Positions 1-8,351 are shown, counted from the stretch's first letter. The stretch is DNA of 33,056 bases from CAWBRT01 sp050015355 (GCA_050015355.1 JBEKBO010000041.1:1-33056), one strand, 5' to 3'. A program made the numbers and translations. Notes: generated by a model not told the origin, from the letters alone.

Positions 1-121
1 CCTGATGGACATCCAGGCCGATATACTTTGCGCTATTCACCAGGGTGCTCCTTTCGTAGGCTGTTGTGGTTGCGCTCACAACCTACTCCTAAGGGGCGCC
101 CTTTTATAATGCGTTTACGCC

Positions 122-352
122 ATGCTGGCAGTCCTCATCGGTTGTGGTCTGCGCCGGGCAGAAGCGGCCGCATTGAGAATGGAGGACCTACAACTCCGGG
201 AGGAACATTGGGTTATTGCCGACCTCAACGGCAAGGGCGGACACATTCGAACCGTACCAGTGCCGGATTGTGTCAAGGCGGCGATCGACCACTGGGCGAT
301 CCCGGCGTGCGTCACCTCTGGGGCGTTGTTTCGACCACGCTCGTCCAGATAG
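122..352 (+). pseudogene. Tyrosine recombinase (phage integrase) fragment
   Basis: The 76-residue reading frame matches the start of the catalytic domain of a tyrosine recombinase. It contains the box-I pattern IGCGLRRAE, whose arginine is the usual first catalytic residue, followed by the LRMEDLQ and GKGGHIRTVPVP segments typical of XerC/D-like and integron-like integrases. The N-terminal DNA-binding domain is absent: an in-frame stop lies only five codons upstream (107-109). The frame ends at 350-352, before the HxxR box and the tyrosine nucleophile. Immediately downstream the sequence becomes a NACHT NTPase in another frame. It is therefore a remnant that cannot recombine DNA. It fits the tRNA-derived attachment-like site at 4335-4379, which suggests that this part of the window was once mobile. 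Confidence 0.8.
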
Positions 353-864
353 CGCAGCGAACGATCGCTGAGGGCGGGTTGGCTTTTCTCGTGGACCTCC
401 CCTTTTGGGTCAGAACGGGAATGGAAATTCTGCAGTTCGTCGCGCAAGCGCCTGCGTTCGCAAGGCGAGGATTGGACGCGAAGGCGCTACTCGAGTTGCG
501 CGGCACCGAGCCTTTTTTCTTTCTGCTGAATGGCTGGAACGAAATCTCCGAAGGAACGGCCGAGTCCGCCGTACAAGCATTGCGCGAACTGGAACAGAAC
601 TATCCTTCCGCCGGAATCATCGTCGCAACCCGCACACACCGACTCCGGCCTCCGCTGCCAGGAGCCTTTCGCGCGCAGCTACTTACCCTGCGGCGATCGC
701 AACGCGACCAGTACCTTGTCATCGCCCTGGGAAAATCGGCTAACGACCTTGCCGCAAAGCTCAACAATAGCCGGACGCTCGATGGGCTCACGCGGACGCC
801 GCTCATTCTCGCGGAAGTGACGGAGTTGTTCCGTATCGGACGTATGAACTGGGTGGTGTGGTAG
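353..864 (+). pseudogene. NACHT-type NTPase fragment (Walker B region)
   Basis: In frame 1, from about position 353, the translation resembles the centre of a bacterial NACHT/STAND NTPase. FFFLLNGWNEI sits at the Walker B place (families usually have LLDGLDEI), followed by a helix rich in leucine and alanine, then IIVATRTH, which fits the sensor strand. The P-loop half of the domain is missing, and the fragment joins the integrase remnant without a gap. The frame closes at 862-864 in a short sequence unlike the preceding domain, so the part linking it to the next fragment also looks deleted. Such proteins often serve in antiphage defence. The remnant cannot be active. Family assignment rests on motif reading only. 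Confidence 0.6.
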
Positions 865-1541
865 CAGCGCTCGGAGCAAGCCGTTGCGATGACGCGCTGG
901 AGCTGCTAATGGAGATCGCAGGCCCGGATGGAAAAGGAGTCGACGCAATTGGCGAATCTTGGATCGAAGCGATAGGGATGATCGAGGGCACGCGGTCGAG
1001 CGAGATATTGCTGTCGTTTGTGGACCCGAATGCGAAACTGTTCAATCGAGAATTCATCCCCGACCACCGGCACGGCGACCTCCTGGCGCAACTCCTGGCC
1101 GAACGCGCCGCGAAAGACAAGACGCTCAAGGGCAAATTGGTCGAACTCGCGAATGGCGATCTGCCACCGACAAAGCGAATGCTTCTCGCAAAAGTCTTCA
1201 GCCAGTTCGCCGGCGAGGATGATCGCGTGCAGGGACTTTGCATCCTTCGCGACGACGGCTCGGGTGTTCCCTACGAGCTTGTGCGATCGATGGAGAATGC
1301 TTTTCTCGAGCACCGTCCCTACGGAGCTTCCGGCAACGCCTACACGCTCTCTCCGCTCGGATGCAACGCGGTTCGAAAGCGGCTGTTTGAAATGGTGATC
1401 GGTGATCCACATCGGAAGGAGTCGGCGTTCGCCTTGCTCGGTCAGATTGAGGTATGGCGCCTTGAGCATGGACATCCCGCAGATGAGCCGCGGCATTCCG
1501 TGATCGAGTCGGAAGTCTCGTGGCCGCCTCTCCTGTCGTGA
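858..1541 (+). pseudogene. HEAT-like C-terminal fragment of the same NACHT protein
   Basis: This frame encodes 227 residues of alpha-helical repeats with leucine/alanine heptads, for example the segments DDALELLMEIAGPDGKG and KRLFEMVIGDPHRKESAFAL, ending in EVSWPPLLS. Such repeats are usual at the C-terminus of predicted NACHT-HEAT proteins. It lies one frame away from the preceding fragment and overlaps it by seven bases. The start at 858 is only where the frame opens; no ribosome binding site is visible. The simplest reading is the tail of the broken NTPase gene, separated from its centre by deletion or frameshift. A stand-alone expressed repeat protein is possible but less likely. Confidence 0.5.
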
Positions 1542-2037
1542 GGCAAGGTGAAGTTTGTAGTCGACAAATTCCGGAGTCCGAAATCCTGGCACGATGCCGA
1601 CTAAGCGGTGTCCGACAATGAGCCCTCGCCGGCGCTGTCCGCAGAAGGTTAATCGCTATTTGCCGGAGTCCAGCACCTGGACTGCACCAACCCCGGAGTC
1701 CAGGCATCTGGACTTCACTCCCAGGCCAGTTACTCTTCGTCAACGATTTGCGGTGGGCAAACAAGCTTCCTAGCTGCCTGGTATTGGGGTTCGTGTAGGC
1801 GCGGTGCAAGCTACAGCGGACGCCCAGTTTGACCGCATTATCAATACGTTCGCCGGCCTCACCGCTGGACGCGACGGACTATCAAAACCCGATCCGGCTG
1901 TCCGGCATGCTTGTGTTCAACCGCCCGGGGGAGGCCCCCGTGTCAAACAACTGATGCAACGTAGCCGCGGGGCTGGATGATCGGCAATGGCTTCAGTCGT
2001 AGCCCCCAAGCGCCGATAGCAATGCCGCCGACCTCAG
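1542..2037. other. Gene-poor decayed interval
   Basis: No convincing gene is seen over about 500 bases. A short plus-strand frame from 1804 to about 1979 reads as protein-like (ATADAQFDRIINTFAGL) but has no start signal or recognised family. Two small palindromes at 1664-1714 are listed separately. Confidence 0.5.
1664..1714. repeat. Two tandem GTCCAG/CTGGAC palindromes
   Basis: GTCCAG-CAC-CTGGAC (1668-1682) and GTCCAG-GCAT-CTGGAC (1698-1713) are perfect 6-bp inverted repeats. Each is embedded in the same context, CCGGA before and CT after, 30 bp apart. They could form small hairpins or be protein-binding sites in the decayed region. A weaker CCGGAGTCCG relative occurs at about 1572. Function is unknown. 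Confidence 0.5.
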
Positions 2038-2415
2038 TTACTTTGAGCCGTGGAGGAGGAACCAGGCCTTGACGTCGTCTCGCATATCGGCGAAGGGATC
2101 GTCTGCCGCCGTCTCTCCATCCTCATCATTTCCCAGGACATTTTTCTTGAACCATTGGCGCCGTTGCTCAAGATCCTGCGCGCTCCGATGACGCCCGGCA
2201 CTCTTGTGCTTTGCCGGCGGTGGCGGCGGAAAAAGTCGGGCGGGCACCTGCAGGAGTGTCGCGAGGCCACCGGGACCAACTTTTATTGCGCGGAGCTGCT
2301 CACAGAGACGGACCGCCTGATCCCAATTGTTGAAGCGGTAAGCGTTGAGCGATCGTCGCAATTGTTTCATCGGCAGCGTGGCTGATATTGGGCGTCCAAC
2401 GTCAAAATATTTCAA
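2038..2415 (-). CDS. Hypothetical small protein (125 aa)
   Basis: I do not recognise this family. The frame has a natural amino-acid make-up: tryptophans at sensible intervals, an amphipathic N-terminal part (MKQLRRSLNAYRFNNWDQAV), a proline run (FPPPPPAKHK) and an acidic C-terminal part rich in Asp and Glu (NDEDGETAADDPFADM). The opening codon is TTG at 2415. A more conventional ATG lies at 2370 (MKQLRR), and neither has a clear Shine-Dalgarno sequence. It stands alone on the minus strand inside the decayed island, so it may be island cargo or a fragment of a larger gene. Confidence 0.4.
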   Translation of the reverse strand: MKYFDVGRPISATLPMKQLRRSLNAYRFNNWDQAVRLCEQLRAIKVGPGGLATLLQVPARLFPPPPPAKHKSAGRHRSAQDLEQRRQWFKKNVLGNDEDGETAADDPFADMRDDVKAWFLLHGSK

Positions 2416-2950
2416 CTGCCGGCCGGCCAGGGCAGAGAGCGCCCTTTGGGATCAGTCGGGTCGAGGGAAAGTGTTTCGATGTCCAACACGACATTTCGTC
2501 GCGTTGGGGTGGGTGAAATACGCATTTGTTACCTCCAAAGGAAAAGGCAACCGCGGTGGTTGCCTTCTGTGTTGAATTGACTGCGCTGAACGTTGTTCTA
2601 CTATTACGGCAAAGAAGGGCAGTTAATCATCTAGAAAAATGGCAAGGCGTTGTTTGACTTTGTGGGCCGACCGCCGGAGTTGACATTCCCAAACCGTGAG
2701 AACCCGCCAGCCGGTGCGTCGGAGTTCCAACCGCACGCGACTCCAGCAGCAGGTGAGCTACAAACCCCTCCTCCGGGGGCAGCCCCCGCGACCCTCAATC
2801 ACAAGGACTTACTTGGGCTTTCCGTTGAGCGGGAACCACATGATTGTTGCTCGACCCAACCAGGCGCGAGGAAAGATTCCCTAATTCGCCGTTGAGTGGG
2901 AAAATGGTGCCAGTCTTTTCATCAGACCTGAAATGCCATGAGGTGGCGTG
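2416..2950. other. Intergenic interval with one strong hairpin
   Basis: No gene is supported in about 530 bases. Short frames here have atypical, proline-rich composition and no start signals. The hairpin at 2544-2566 is the only clear structure. Confidence 0.5.
2544..2566 (-). terminator. Hairpin, possible minus-strand terminator
   Basis: AAGGCAACC (2544-2552) and GGTTGCCTT (2558-2566) form a perfect 9-bp stem with a 5-base loop. On the minus strand it is followed by TTTTCCTTT, fitting a Rho-independent terminator. No minus-strand gene is seen upstream of it, so it may be a relic. Confidence 0.4.
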
Positions 2951-3859
2951 ATGCGTTTCTATGGCCGTTTTCTTCTGTGGCTCCTGCCTATCCTGTTTAT
3001 TCTCTCGACCACCAATCTGATAGCGGCTCAAAACACAAAACAGCCCCCCACAGGTTACACTGCCACACTCATCAAGCAAGCCGAGAGCGGAGACGCAAAG
3101 GCTCAGTTCAACCTTGGCCTGATGTATGCCACTGGTCAAGGTATCTCAAAAGATGAAACCGAGGCTGCGCGTTGGTATCGCAAGGCTGCTGAGCAAGGAA
3201 ATGCGGGTGCTCAGTGCGATCTTGGCGTGGCGTATGCCAATGGTGCGGGGGTTCCAAAGGATGAAGCCGAGGCTGCACGGTGGTATCGCAAGGCAGCCGA
3301 ACAGGGAAACGCACGGGCTCAGTACAACCTTGGCTTGATGTATTTCAATGGTGAGGGTGTTCCCAAGGATGAGGCGGAAGCAATTCGTTGGTACCGCAAG
3401 GCCGCTGAACAGGGAGACCAACGGGCTCAGCACAACCTTGGCGTCGCTTACGCCTATGGCCTGGGAGTACCCAAAAACGAGGCCGAGGCTTTTCGCTGGC
3501 ACCGCAAGGCTGCCGAACAGGGAAACGCAGAGGGTCAGTACAGCCTTGGCCTGATGTATGACACTGGCCGAGGTGTTCCCAGGGATGAGGCCGAGGCTGC
3601 ACGGTGGTATCGCAAAGCCGCTGAACAGGGAAACGCACTCGCTCATTACAACCTTGGCGTGGCGTATTCCAACGGTGAGGGTGTTCCAAAGGATGAGGTA
3701 GAGGCGTATTTCTGGATGAACCTTGGAGCGTCAACCTTGGGTGAGAAGGCTAGGTCGGCACGCGATGGAGTCGGGGAGGGGCTGACGCCAGAAAAACGTC
3801 TGGAAGTCCAAGAACGTTGCCGGGAATGGCTGAAGACACATCCATCGATGCACGATTGA
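2951..3859 (+). CDS. Secreted Sel1-repeat protein
   Basis: The protein begins with a signal peptide (basic MRFYGR, then a hydrophobic stretch to about residue 25) and contains six consecutive 36-residue Sel1-like repeats of the form GNAxAQYNLGxxYxxGxGVPKDEAEAxRWYRKAAEQ. It ends with a short helical tail (ARDGVGEGLTPEKRLEV). Sel1 repeats are alpha/alpha TPR-like solenoids that usually act as protein-binding scaffolds, in the periplasm when a signal peptide is present. The repeats are also visible as imperfect 108-bp units at DNA level. ATG 2951 is preferred over GTG 2948 because GAGG at 2940-2943 lies seven bases before it. The next gene starts 12 bases downstream, so the two are probably co-transcribed. 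The binding partner cannot be told from sequence. Confidence 0.9.
   Translation: MRFYGRFLLWLLPILFILSTTNLIAAQNTKQPPTGYTATLIKQAESGDAKAQFNLGLMYATGQGISKDETEAARWYRKAAEQGNAGAQCDLGVAYANGAGVPKDEAEAARWYRKAAEQGNARAQYNLGLMYFNGEGVPKDEAEAIRWYRKAAEQGDQRAQHNLGVAYAYGLGVPKNEAEAFRWHRKAAEQGNAEGQYSLGLMYDTGRGVPRDEAEAARWYRKAAEQGNALAHYNLGVAYSNGEGVPKDEVEAYFWMNLGASTLGEKARSARDGVGEGLTPEKRLEVQERCREWLKTHPSMHD
3091..3720 (+). repeat. Six imperfect 108-bp tandem units in the Sel1 gene
   Basis: The segments GGCTGCT/GCCGCTGAACAGGGAAACGC and AAGGATGAGGCCGAGGC recur every 108 bases, matching the 36-residue protein repeat. Similarity at DNA level suggests expansion by unequal recombination, so copy number may vary between strains. 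Confidence 0.75.
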
Positions 3860-3871
3860 TCTGGAGATTAT

Positions 3872-4099
3872 ATGGCTAACCGAACGTTTGATCTTCTCTT
3901 CCTGCAGGATGACGGAATTGCTCATATCTATGTCAAAACCTGTTCTCGTGGAGCATACAAAGGACACGAGGATAAGATCCTCATTACCAGAAAGTGCATG
4001 GATATTGGCGAACTTGAATACTGTGCCAATAGCATGAAAGAAGAACTGGATCGGGTGGTGTCAGCCGCTAGAAAGGAATTTGCCGAGGCGAGGCGGTAA
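3872..4099 (+). CDS. Hypothetical 75-aa protein
   Basis: The family is not recognised. The start is well supported: GGAG lies about 8 bases before ATG, and the gene follows the Sel1 gene by 12 bases, so both are likely to be translated from one message. The protein has two halves. The first is beta-rich with two cysteines (FDLLFLQDDGIAHIYVKTC). The second is a charged helix (MKEELDRVVSAARKEFAEARR). No signal peptide or membrane segment is visible, so a cytosolic location is likely. It could be a partner or regulator of the Sel1 protein, but nothing proves this. Confidence 0.6.
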   Translation: MANRTFDLLFLQDDGIAHIYVKTCSRGAYKGHEDKILITRKCMDIGELEYCANSMKEELDRVVSAARKEFAEARR

Positions 4100-4334
4100 G
4101 CGTCAGCCCACCAATCACCATCCAACAGAAGAATCATTTGCGGACGAGCCGCCTGGGCACCAGCATCGGGCTTCGACCGTGGAATCCAGCCCTGAAAAAG
4201 CTGCTGTCCGCCAACTACGATGTCGGCTATTCCAGGCATCGGCGGTTGCGCGGGGGTTGCGGATTCTGCCGTACTTTGCCGCGTTCTTCCGAGCTAAGTT
4301 GTTGATCTTCTTTAGAATCAGCAAGCTCGCTAGA
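4100..4334. other. Non-coding stretch before the tRNA fragment
   Basis: No gene is supported. The sequence expected for the 5' half of a tRNA-Gln (an acceptor strand such as TGCCCCC) is not present upstream of 4335, which is why the next feature is called a partial tRNA. Confidence 0.5.
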
Positions 4335-4379
4335 ACTCTGGATCAGCATATCGGGGTTCGAATCCCTGGGGGGCAGCCA
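4335..4379 (+). other. 3' half of tRNA-Gln(CUG): probable att site copy
   Basis: From 4335 the sequence follows a tRNA from the anticodon loop to CCA. It has loop CT-CTG-GA (anticodon CUG at 4338-4340), the 3' anticodon stem TCAGC, a short variable loop, a complete T arm (CGGGG-TTCGAAT-CCCTG, one G-U pair), the acceptor 3' strand GGGGGCA, discriminator G and CCA (4377-4379). A72 with G73 is characteristic of tRNA-Gln. The 5' stem partner of the anticodon (expected GCTGA) reads TAGAA, and the D arm and 5' acceptor strand are absent, so no cloverleaf can form. A copy starting at the anticodon loop is typical of integrase crossover sites in tRNA genes. Its orientation puts the element to the left, on the side of the integrase remnant. 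Confidence 0.75.
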
Positions 4380-4561
4380 AATTCCCTTCAAGCATTCACG
4401 GCAGCTCAACGGGGCCGTCCCTGTGATCGCCCTCATCCAAGGGTACTTGGTGGCTTTGGCACATGCAGGCCGCTGGCTGGCGAACTGCTGCATGGCTCAT
4501 TAGAGCGGGATCGGAGTGCCGGGGTACACTTTTGTCTTCCGATTCCTTCCGCGAATCCGGT

Positions 4562-6724
4562 CTATTTCTTTGTGCGCTTTTCGCCAGCTCGAGCTGCCAG
4601 AGCGCGAGCGGCTTCCGGCATCTCGGGAGCAGTCAGTACGTGGGCTATAAGGTCCGCGCATCCAGACGGGTCGATGATGAGGGCAACCTGAAGTGCCCTG
4701 GTAATGAACCGAACTCTATCAGGACGATTCACCATGATCAGACTGCGCAAGCCTTCGATGCAGGCTGGATCCAGGGAGAACATGATCTCGTCAAGAGCGG
4801 TATCCAGGATTGCGAGAGCAAGGGCAGGAAGGGCCTGTGCGTAAGCGCGGATACGCCCAGGCAGATGACTCTTCTGCAGGATTTGAAAAGCGGCTTGCTG
4901 CACGCGCTCGTCCGGATGTTTCAATACTGGCGCGAGATGCGCGACCAAATCAGGATCGCCCATCTCGCCAAGCAGTTGACAGGAGTTGCGCACAAAAAAC
5001 CAGCGTTCGTCTTGAAGACGCCTGACTGCGATGTACACACCGCTGTGGCGGAATTTGCCAGCCAACCTCAAAATACGAATGCGGGCCGCCGGATCGGACT
5101 CCCCTTCGAGACGTTCGACGACTCGTTCCATCGCAGCCGGAAACTGACGAAACAGCATGATAGCGTTCCGGGAAATGTCCGAATCCTCCCGATTGCCTAA
5201 ACATAACTCGATGATCTTGTCGATTGCGTCCAAAGAAAGCAGCGTTTGACGCGTCTGACAGCAGCAGTCAGTGTGGGCGCCTGGGCCGGTGCGGATCACC
5301 GCGTCGATTTCGGCTGCGATCAGTTGCACCGTTTCAAAATCCTCAGACTGACATGCCTGCGATGCCAGCGTAGCGAGACAGTTGCCGATTGACCGATGAC
5401 TTTCAGGAGAAGAAGCCGTCCTCTGCAGAGCAGCACCAAGCACCTTCGCTATTGCTTGCACCAGTCCGCTGTGCAGATTTGCAGGTGTAGCCCGAATTAA
5501 ATCTGGAATCGAGCCAATCAACTCAGACTGATCGCAGTTGCTTGTGAAAGCCATGCAACAATGCTCTACAAGCTCCAGAGCATCCGCCGATTTGTTTTCG
5601 GACACCAGGCTCTTAATCGTCCGCAGGATCCGCTGCAGGTCTCGAGGGGAAAACTGCTGCAGCGCAATCAAGCTTGCTTTCTGTTCCGAAAGCGGTAACG
5701 CCGAGAACGTCACCTCCTCTCGAACTGGCGCGAGTAATCGCGGCGGAAGTCCCTGTTCTTGAAAGAGACGAACCAATCGCGCGAGAACCCCCTCACCCAT
5801 TTCGGTTGCGGGCCTGGCTCGTGTTACTACACGTGTTGCTTCATCTTGCGTGGTTGCAAGTTCGGCGTCCGAGGATGCGGACTTCAGGCGAGAAGCCAGC
5901 CACTCGGCAGTAAAGCTCTCCCACAACTCAGACGCGAGCTCTTGAGGGACCTTCGATAGAGTCCTGGTGGAGGCGTCGGATACTTTCGTTTCCACACCAG
6001 GTATCGCGAGGAAGCGCTCAGGGCCTACTTTTTCAATGAGCAGTGCAAGAGTCTGAACCGCTCTGTCTGGCTGAACATCAGTACTCGTGGCGGAAGTTTT
6101 AATCACACCCTGGACTATCTCAAGGATGTCATTGGGACCCGCGTTGCCTAAGTCCTCGATGCCCGCGGCTTTCAACAAAACCTCCACGCTGATCATTCCG
6201 GAACCGGCCGCCGTTTGTCCTGCCAATCCACCACTGGTCAAGAAAGATTCGCCGTCGACATTTAGCATCCGATCGGAGCCGTCATCCTCATTTTCCCTCT
6301 TTCGTGAGGGAATTATTCTCGCGCCAGAAACAGGTGCGCTCCGCAGGTACTCCTCAAAGCCGCCTGCCTCGACAACGGTCTTGGGGGGAACGGCGATGAT
6401 CTTCAGCAGATCTCGAAAGTTCGCAAACGTGAACCCGGGTTGGAAGGAGATCGCGGCTATCCCACGCTTTCGAAACGCTGCCTCGAGTGGGGCAAGGGTC
6501 CCATCAGACGTAAGCAGGTTGTTGAGCAAGACGCGGCCTTCAGAAAACCCGAAGGTGAACGGTTGCCCCCCCCTCAACAGAACTTCTAGCTTGGTGAAAG
6601 CCTGTTCTAGATTCTTTAGTACCGCCGGGTGCTCGACAGGGAAAAGGGCGGTGCTCTTTAGAACGATCTGCAGGCTACGTCCAAAGCCTAGACCGTGAAT
6701 CTTGAGATCATCGCTTGTAGGCAT
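4562..6724 (-). CDS. HEAT-repeat protein (720 aa), unknown role
   Basis: The N-terminal 130 residues have the pattern seen before HEAT repeats in many acidobacterial and deltaproteobacterial proteins: a helix pair around LKSTALFPVEHPAVLKNLEQ, then FTFGFSEGRVLLNN. The middle is alpha-helical with no recognised motif. Residues from about 530 onward form HEAT-type repeats, for example RILRLAGKFRHSGVYIAVRR, then DERWFFVRNSCQLLGEMGDP and HPDERVQQAAFQIL. There is no signal peptide, membrane helix or catalytic signature, so a cytosolic scaffold role is likely. Start ATG 6724 has no strong ribosome site but fits the conserved-looking N-terminus. It stands alone; its stop lies about 180 bases from the tRNA fragment, on what appears to be the core-chromosome side. 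Confidence 0.7.
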   Translation of the reverse strand: MPTSDDLKIHGLGFGRSLQIVLKSTALFPVEHPAVLKNLEQAFTKLEVLLRGGQPFTFGFSEGRVLLNNLLTSDGTLAPLEAAFRKRGIAAISFQPGFTFANFRDLLKIIAVPPKTVVEAGGFEEYLRSAPVSGARIIPSRKRENEDDGSDRMLNVDGESFLTSGGLAGQTAAGSGMISVEVLLKAAGIEDLGNAGPNDILEIVQGVIKTSATSTDVQPDRAVQTLALLIEKVGPERFLAIPGVETKVSDASTRTLSKVPQELASELWESFTAEWLASRLKSASSDAELATTQDEATRVVTRARPATEMGEGVLARLVRLFQEQGLPPRLLAPVREEVTFSALPLSEQKASLIALQQFSPRDLQRILRTIKSLVSENKSADALELVEHCCMAFTSNCDQSELIGSIPDLIRATPANLHSGLVQAIAKVLGAALQRTASSPESHRSIGNCLATLASQACQSEDFETVQLIAAEIDAVIRTGPGAHTDCCCQTRQTLLSLDAIDKIIELCLGNREDSDISRNAIMLFRQFPAAMERVVERLEGESDPAARIRILRLAGKFRHSGVYIAVRRLQDERWFFVRNSCQLLGEMGDPDLVAHLAPVLKHPDERVQQAAFQILQKSHLPGRIRAYAQALPALALAILDTALDEIMFSLDPACIEGLRSLIMVNRPDRVRFITRALQVALIIDPSGCADLIAHVLTAPEMPEAARALAARAGEKRTKK

Positions 6725-6875
6725 CGATCAGCGCTCATCAAACATTTTGGCACACTTGAGCCCACCGCACACTAATGTCCTCGAGAGGCAGGCTCAATCT
6801 TGACAACCGGGCGGGGCGGCTTGCTCGAACGAATAACGCACTGGCCGCGGCCATGGAACCGGCCGAAGCCGCCAA

Positions 6876-7670
6876 TCACTTCTGTTTCGCAAGTGTCATG
6901 GGCTCCATGCCGGTCTTGGTAACGACGGGGGCAGCGGCCGGCGACGCGAGAAATCTGATGAATGCTCTTGCTGCCTCTGATTCCTTGGTACTGGTTGCGA
7001 CCCCAGCCGAAAACACGGTCATCTTCTGAAGCCCGGGCGGCAGTGGCCCAACCACTTCTATGCCCGATACAGGACGAAGCTCGCTGATCTGCTGGAAGCC
7101 GATCTCGGCTTCGCCGCGCGCAACGACCTTGCCAACCGGCTCGGCCGGAATCATCCTGCTCTTGCCCTTTACCTGGTCGGCGATTCCGAGGCGCTGAAAC
7201 AGTTCCGTGGAGACATAGACGCCGCTTGCGCTATCGGAGTACGCGATTGATTTTGCTCGCAGGAGCGTGTTCTTCAGGGCATCGGCGGAGCTGATATCCG
7301 GCTTGGGTGTGCCTGCGCGAACCGCCACGCCAACGCCGGATTGCGCCAAGTCAACGCGACTGTCGGAGATAACCTTCCCCTGCTTGATCAGGTCTTCGAG
7401 CGCATAGCCGACCATGATCACGACATCCACCGGCTCACCGCGTTGAATGCGGTTCGGAATCGCTTCCGGCGTAGTCCCCATCGAAGGCCCGGAGATGAGC
7501 ACGACCTTGTTTCCTGTCGTCCGCTCAAACTCCGGACCAAGTTCGTGAAGCGCGGCGGAAAAGCCGCCCGAGAACATCACCTTAACTTCGGCCGCACCCG
7601 CGATAGCTGCAAACAACAGGACGCTTACGAGAACAAACAGTGCTCTCAAAACGGTCGATCTGGCTTCCAT
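6876..7670 (-). CDS. ModA-like periplasmic substrate-binding protein
   Basis: A signal peptide (about 25 residues, ending AIAGAAE) precedes a type 2 periplasmic binding fold of the molybdate/sulfate type. It starts with the strand VKVMFSGGFSAALHELGPEF, followed by GEPVDVVIMVG and SIAYSDSASGVYVSTEL. The C-terminal PVVTKTGMEP motif is typical of the ModA/SBP_bac_11 group. ATG 7670 is preferred to upstream starts because AAAGGAA lies 8 bases before it and it begins the signal peptide. No permease or ATPase gene is adjacent, so the transporter partner must be elsewhere, or the protein acts as a stand-alone sensor. Substrate specificity (molybdate, another oxyanion or an organic ligand) cannot be deduced. 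Confidence 0.8.
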   Translation of the reverse strand: MEARSTVLRALFVLVSVLLFAAIAGAAEVKVMFSGGFSAALHELGPEFERTTGNKVVLISGPSMGTTPEAIPNRIQRGEPVDVVIMVGYALEDLIKQGKVISDSRVDLAQSGVGVAVRAGTPKPDISSADALKNTLLRAKSIAYSDSASGVYVSTELFQRLGIADQVKGKSRMIPAEPVGKVVARGEAEIGFQQISELRPVSGIEVVGPLPPGLQKMTVFSAGVATSTKESEAARAFIRFLASPAAAPVVTKTGMEPMTLAKQK

Positions 7671-7786
7671 TAGAGATTTCCTTTCCAAATATGATGAGCC
7701 TTGCAACCAGTGCGCAGCACACATTGTAGTCCCACATGACCACATCACGGCAGGGAGAAGGATGGCGGGGACCGGCCAACAGCCGC

Positions 7787-7805
7787 TGATCACGGCCGGT
7801 GATCA
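7787..7805. repeat. Perfect inverted repeat downstream of the toxin-antitoxin pair
   Basis: TGATCAC (7787-7793) and GTGATCA (7799-7805) form a perfect 7-bp inverted repeat with a 5-base spacer, 20 bases past the antitoxin stop. There is no T-run, so it could be a protein site or an RNA 3'-end hairpin rather than a classical terminator. Confidence 0.4.
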
Positions 7806-7824
7806 TGTTTTCACGGTTTTCGAC

Positions 7825-8322
7825 CTAAGCGGCAGCGTATTCGAAAGAACCAGTTACAGGGTTGATCTCGATGCGCTCCTTCTGGGGTTCGTTCTTGATC
7901 GTATCGAGCAACTCGAGTAACTGCGACATCTCCCCTTGCAGGTCGGGATCCGCCGAAATCGAGACATAGCGAATCAGCCGTTCGGTTTGAGCGCCGACCG
8001 GCAGCTTCTCGTTTTCGATTCGCGAGACGTGCTCTTTGGTGAGCCCAAGCTTCCGGCCAAATTGCTCGCCGGTCAAGCCAATGTATTTGCGCAAGAAGCG
8101 GATTTCCTTACCCGTCAATTCAGAAGGCTTGAGTACGAGCGCAGAGGCGATGATTTGTGTCAGTTGATTGATCTTAGACAACAAGGGTGTCATGCTGCCG
8201 CACTGGTTGCATTTAAGCAGCTTCACTTTGCGCAGGACAACATTGTCCAAGCCACTTTCCAGAAAGAGGTAATCTCCACGAACAACGATGGATGTTTCCC
8301 CACATTCGCAAACGTTTCGCAT
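7825..8322 (-). CDS. MqsA-type antitoxin: zinc finger plus HTH
   Basis: The N-terminus carries CxC (CECGE) and, about 30 residues later, CxxC (CNQCGS), a four-cysteine zinc-binding layout as in the YgiT/MqsA antitoxin family. The C-terminal half is a Cro/C1-type helix-turn-helix: FLRKYIGLTGEQFGRKLGLT then KEHVSRIENEK. The zinc domain is expected to bind the toxin, and the HTH the operator at 8645-8665. ATG 8322 is preferred to TTG 8340: AGG stands seven bases before it and it begins the cysteine domain directly. The gene follows the toxin by some 30 bases, giving the toxin-first order also seen in mqsRA. Confidence 0.85.
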   Translation of the reverse strand: MRNVCECGETSIVVRGDYLFLESGLDNVVLRKVKLLKCNQCGSMTPLLSKINQLTQIIASALVLKPSELTGKEIRFLRKYIGLTGEQFGRKLGLTKEHVSRIENEKLPVGAQTERLIRYVSISADPDLQGEMSQLLELLDTIKNEPQKERIEINPVTGSFEYAAA

Positions 8323-8351
8323 GCTGCACCTGCCCTTCAAGGCTCTGAGAG

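Noticed and set aside
1..120. TATAAT at 104-109 as a promoter of the integrase fragment
   Set aside because: It lies where the upstream part of a truncated gene should be; the match is probably accidental in decayed DNA.
2650..2895. Short plus-strand frames before the Sel1 gene
   Set aside because: No ribosome site, proline-rich random-like sequence and overlapping frames of similar length on both strands.
3091..3720. 108-bp repeats as a CRISPR-like array
   Set aside because: Units are coding, imperfect, contiguous and without spacers; they correspond to Sel1 protein repeats.
4100..4334. Possibility that a complete tRNA-Gln is present
   Set aside because: No 5' acceptor strand, D arm or matching 5' anticodon stem can be found upstream of 4335.
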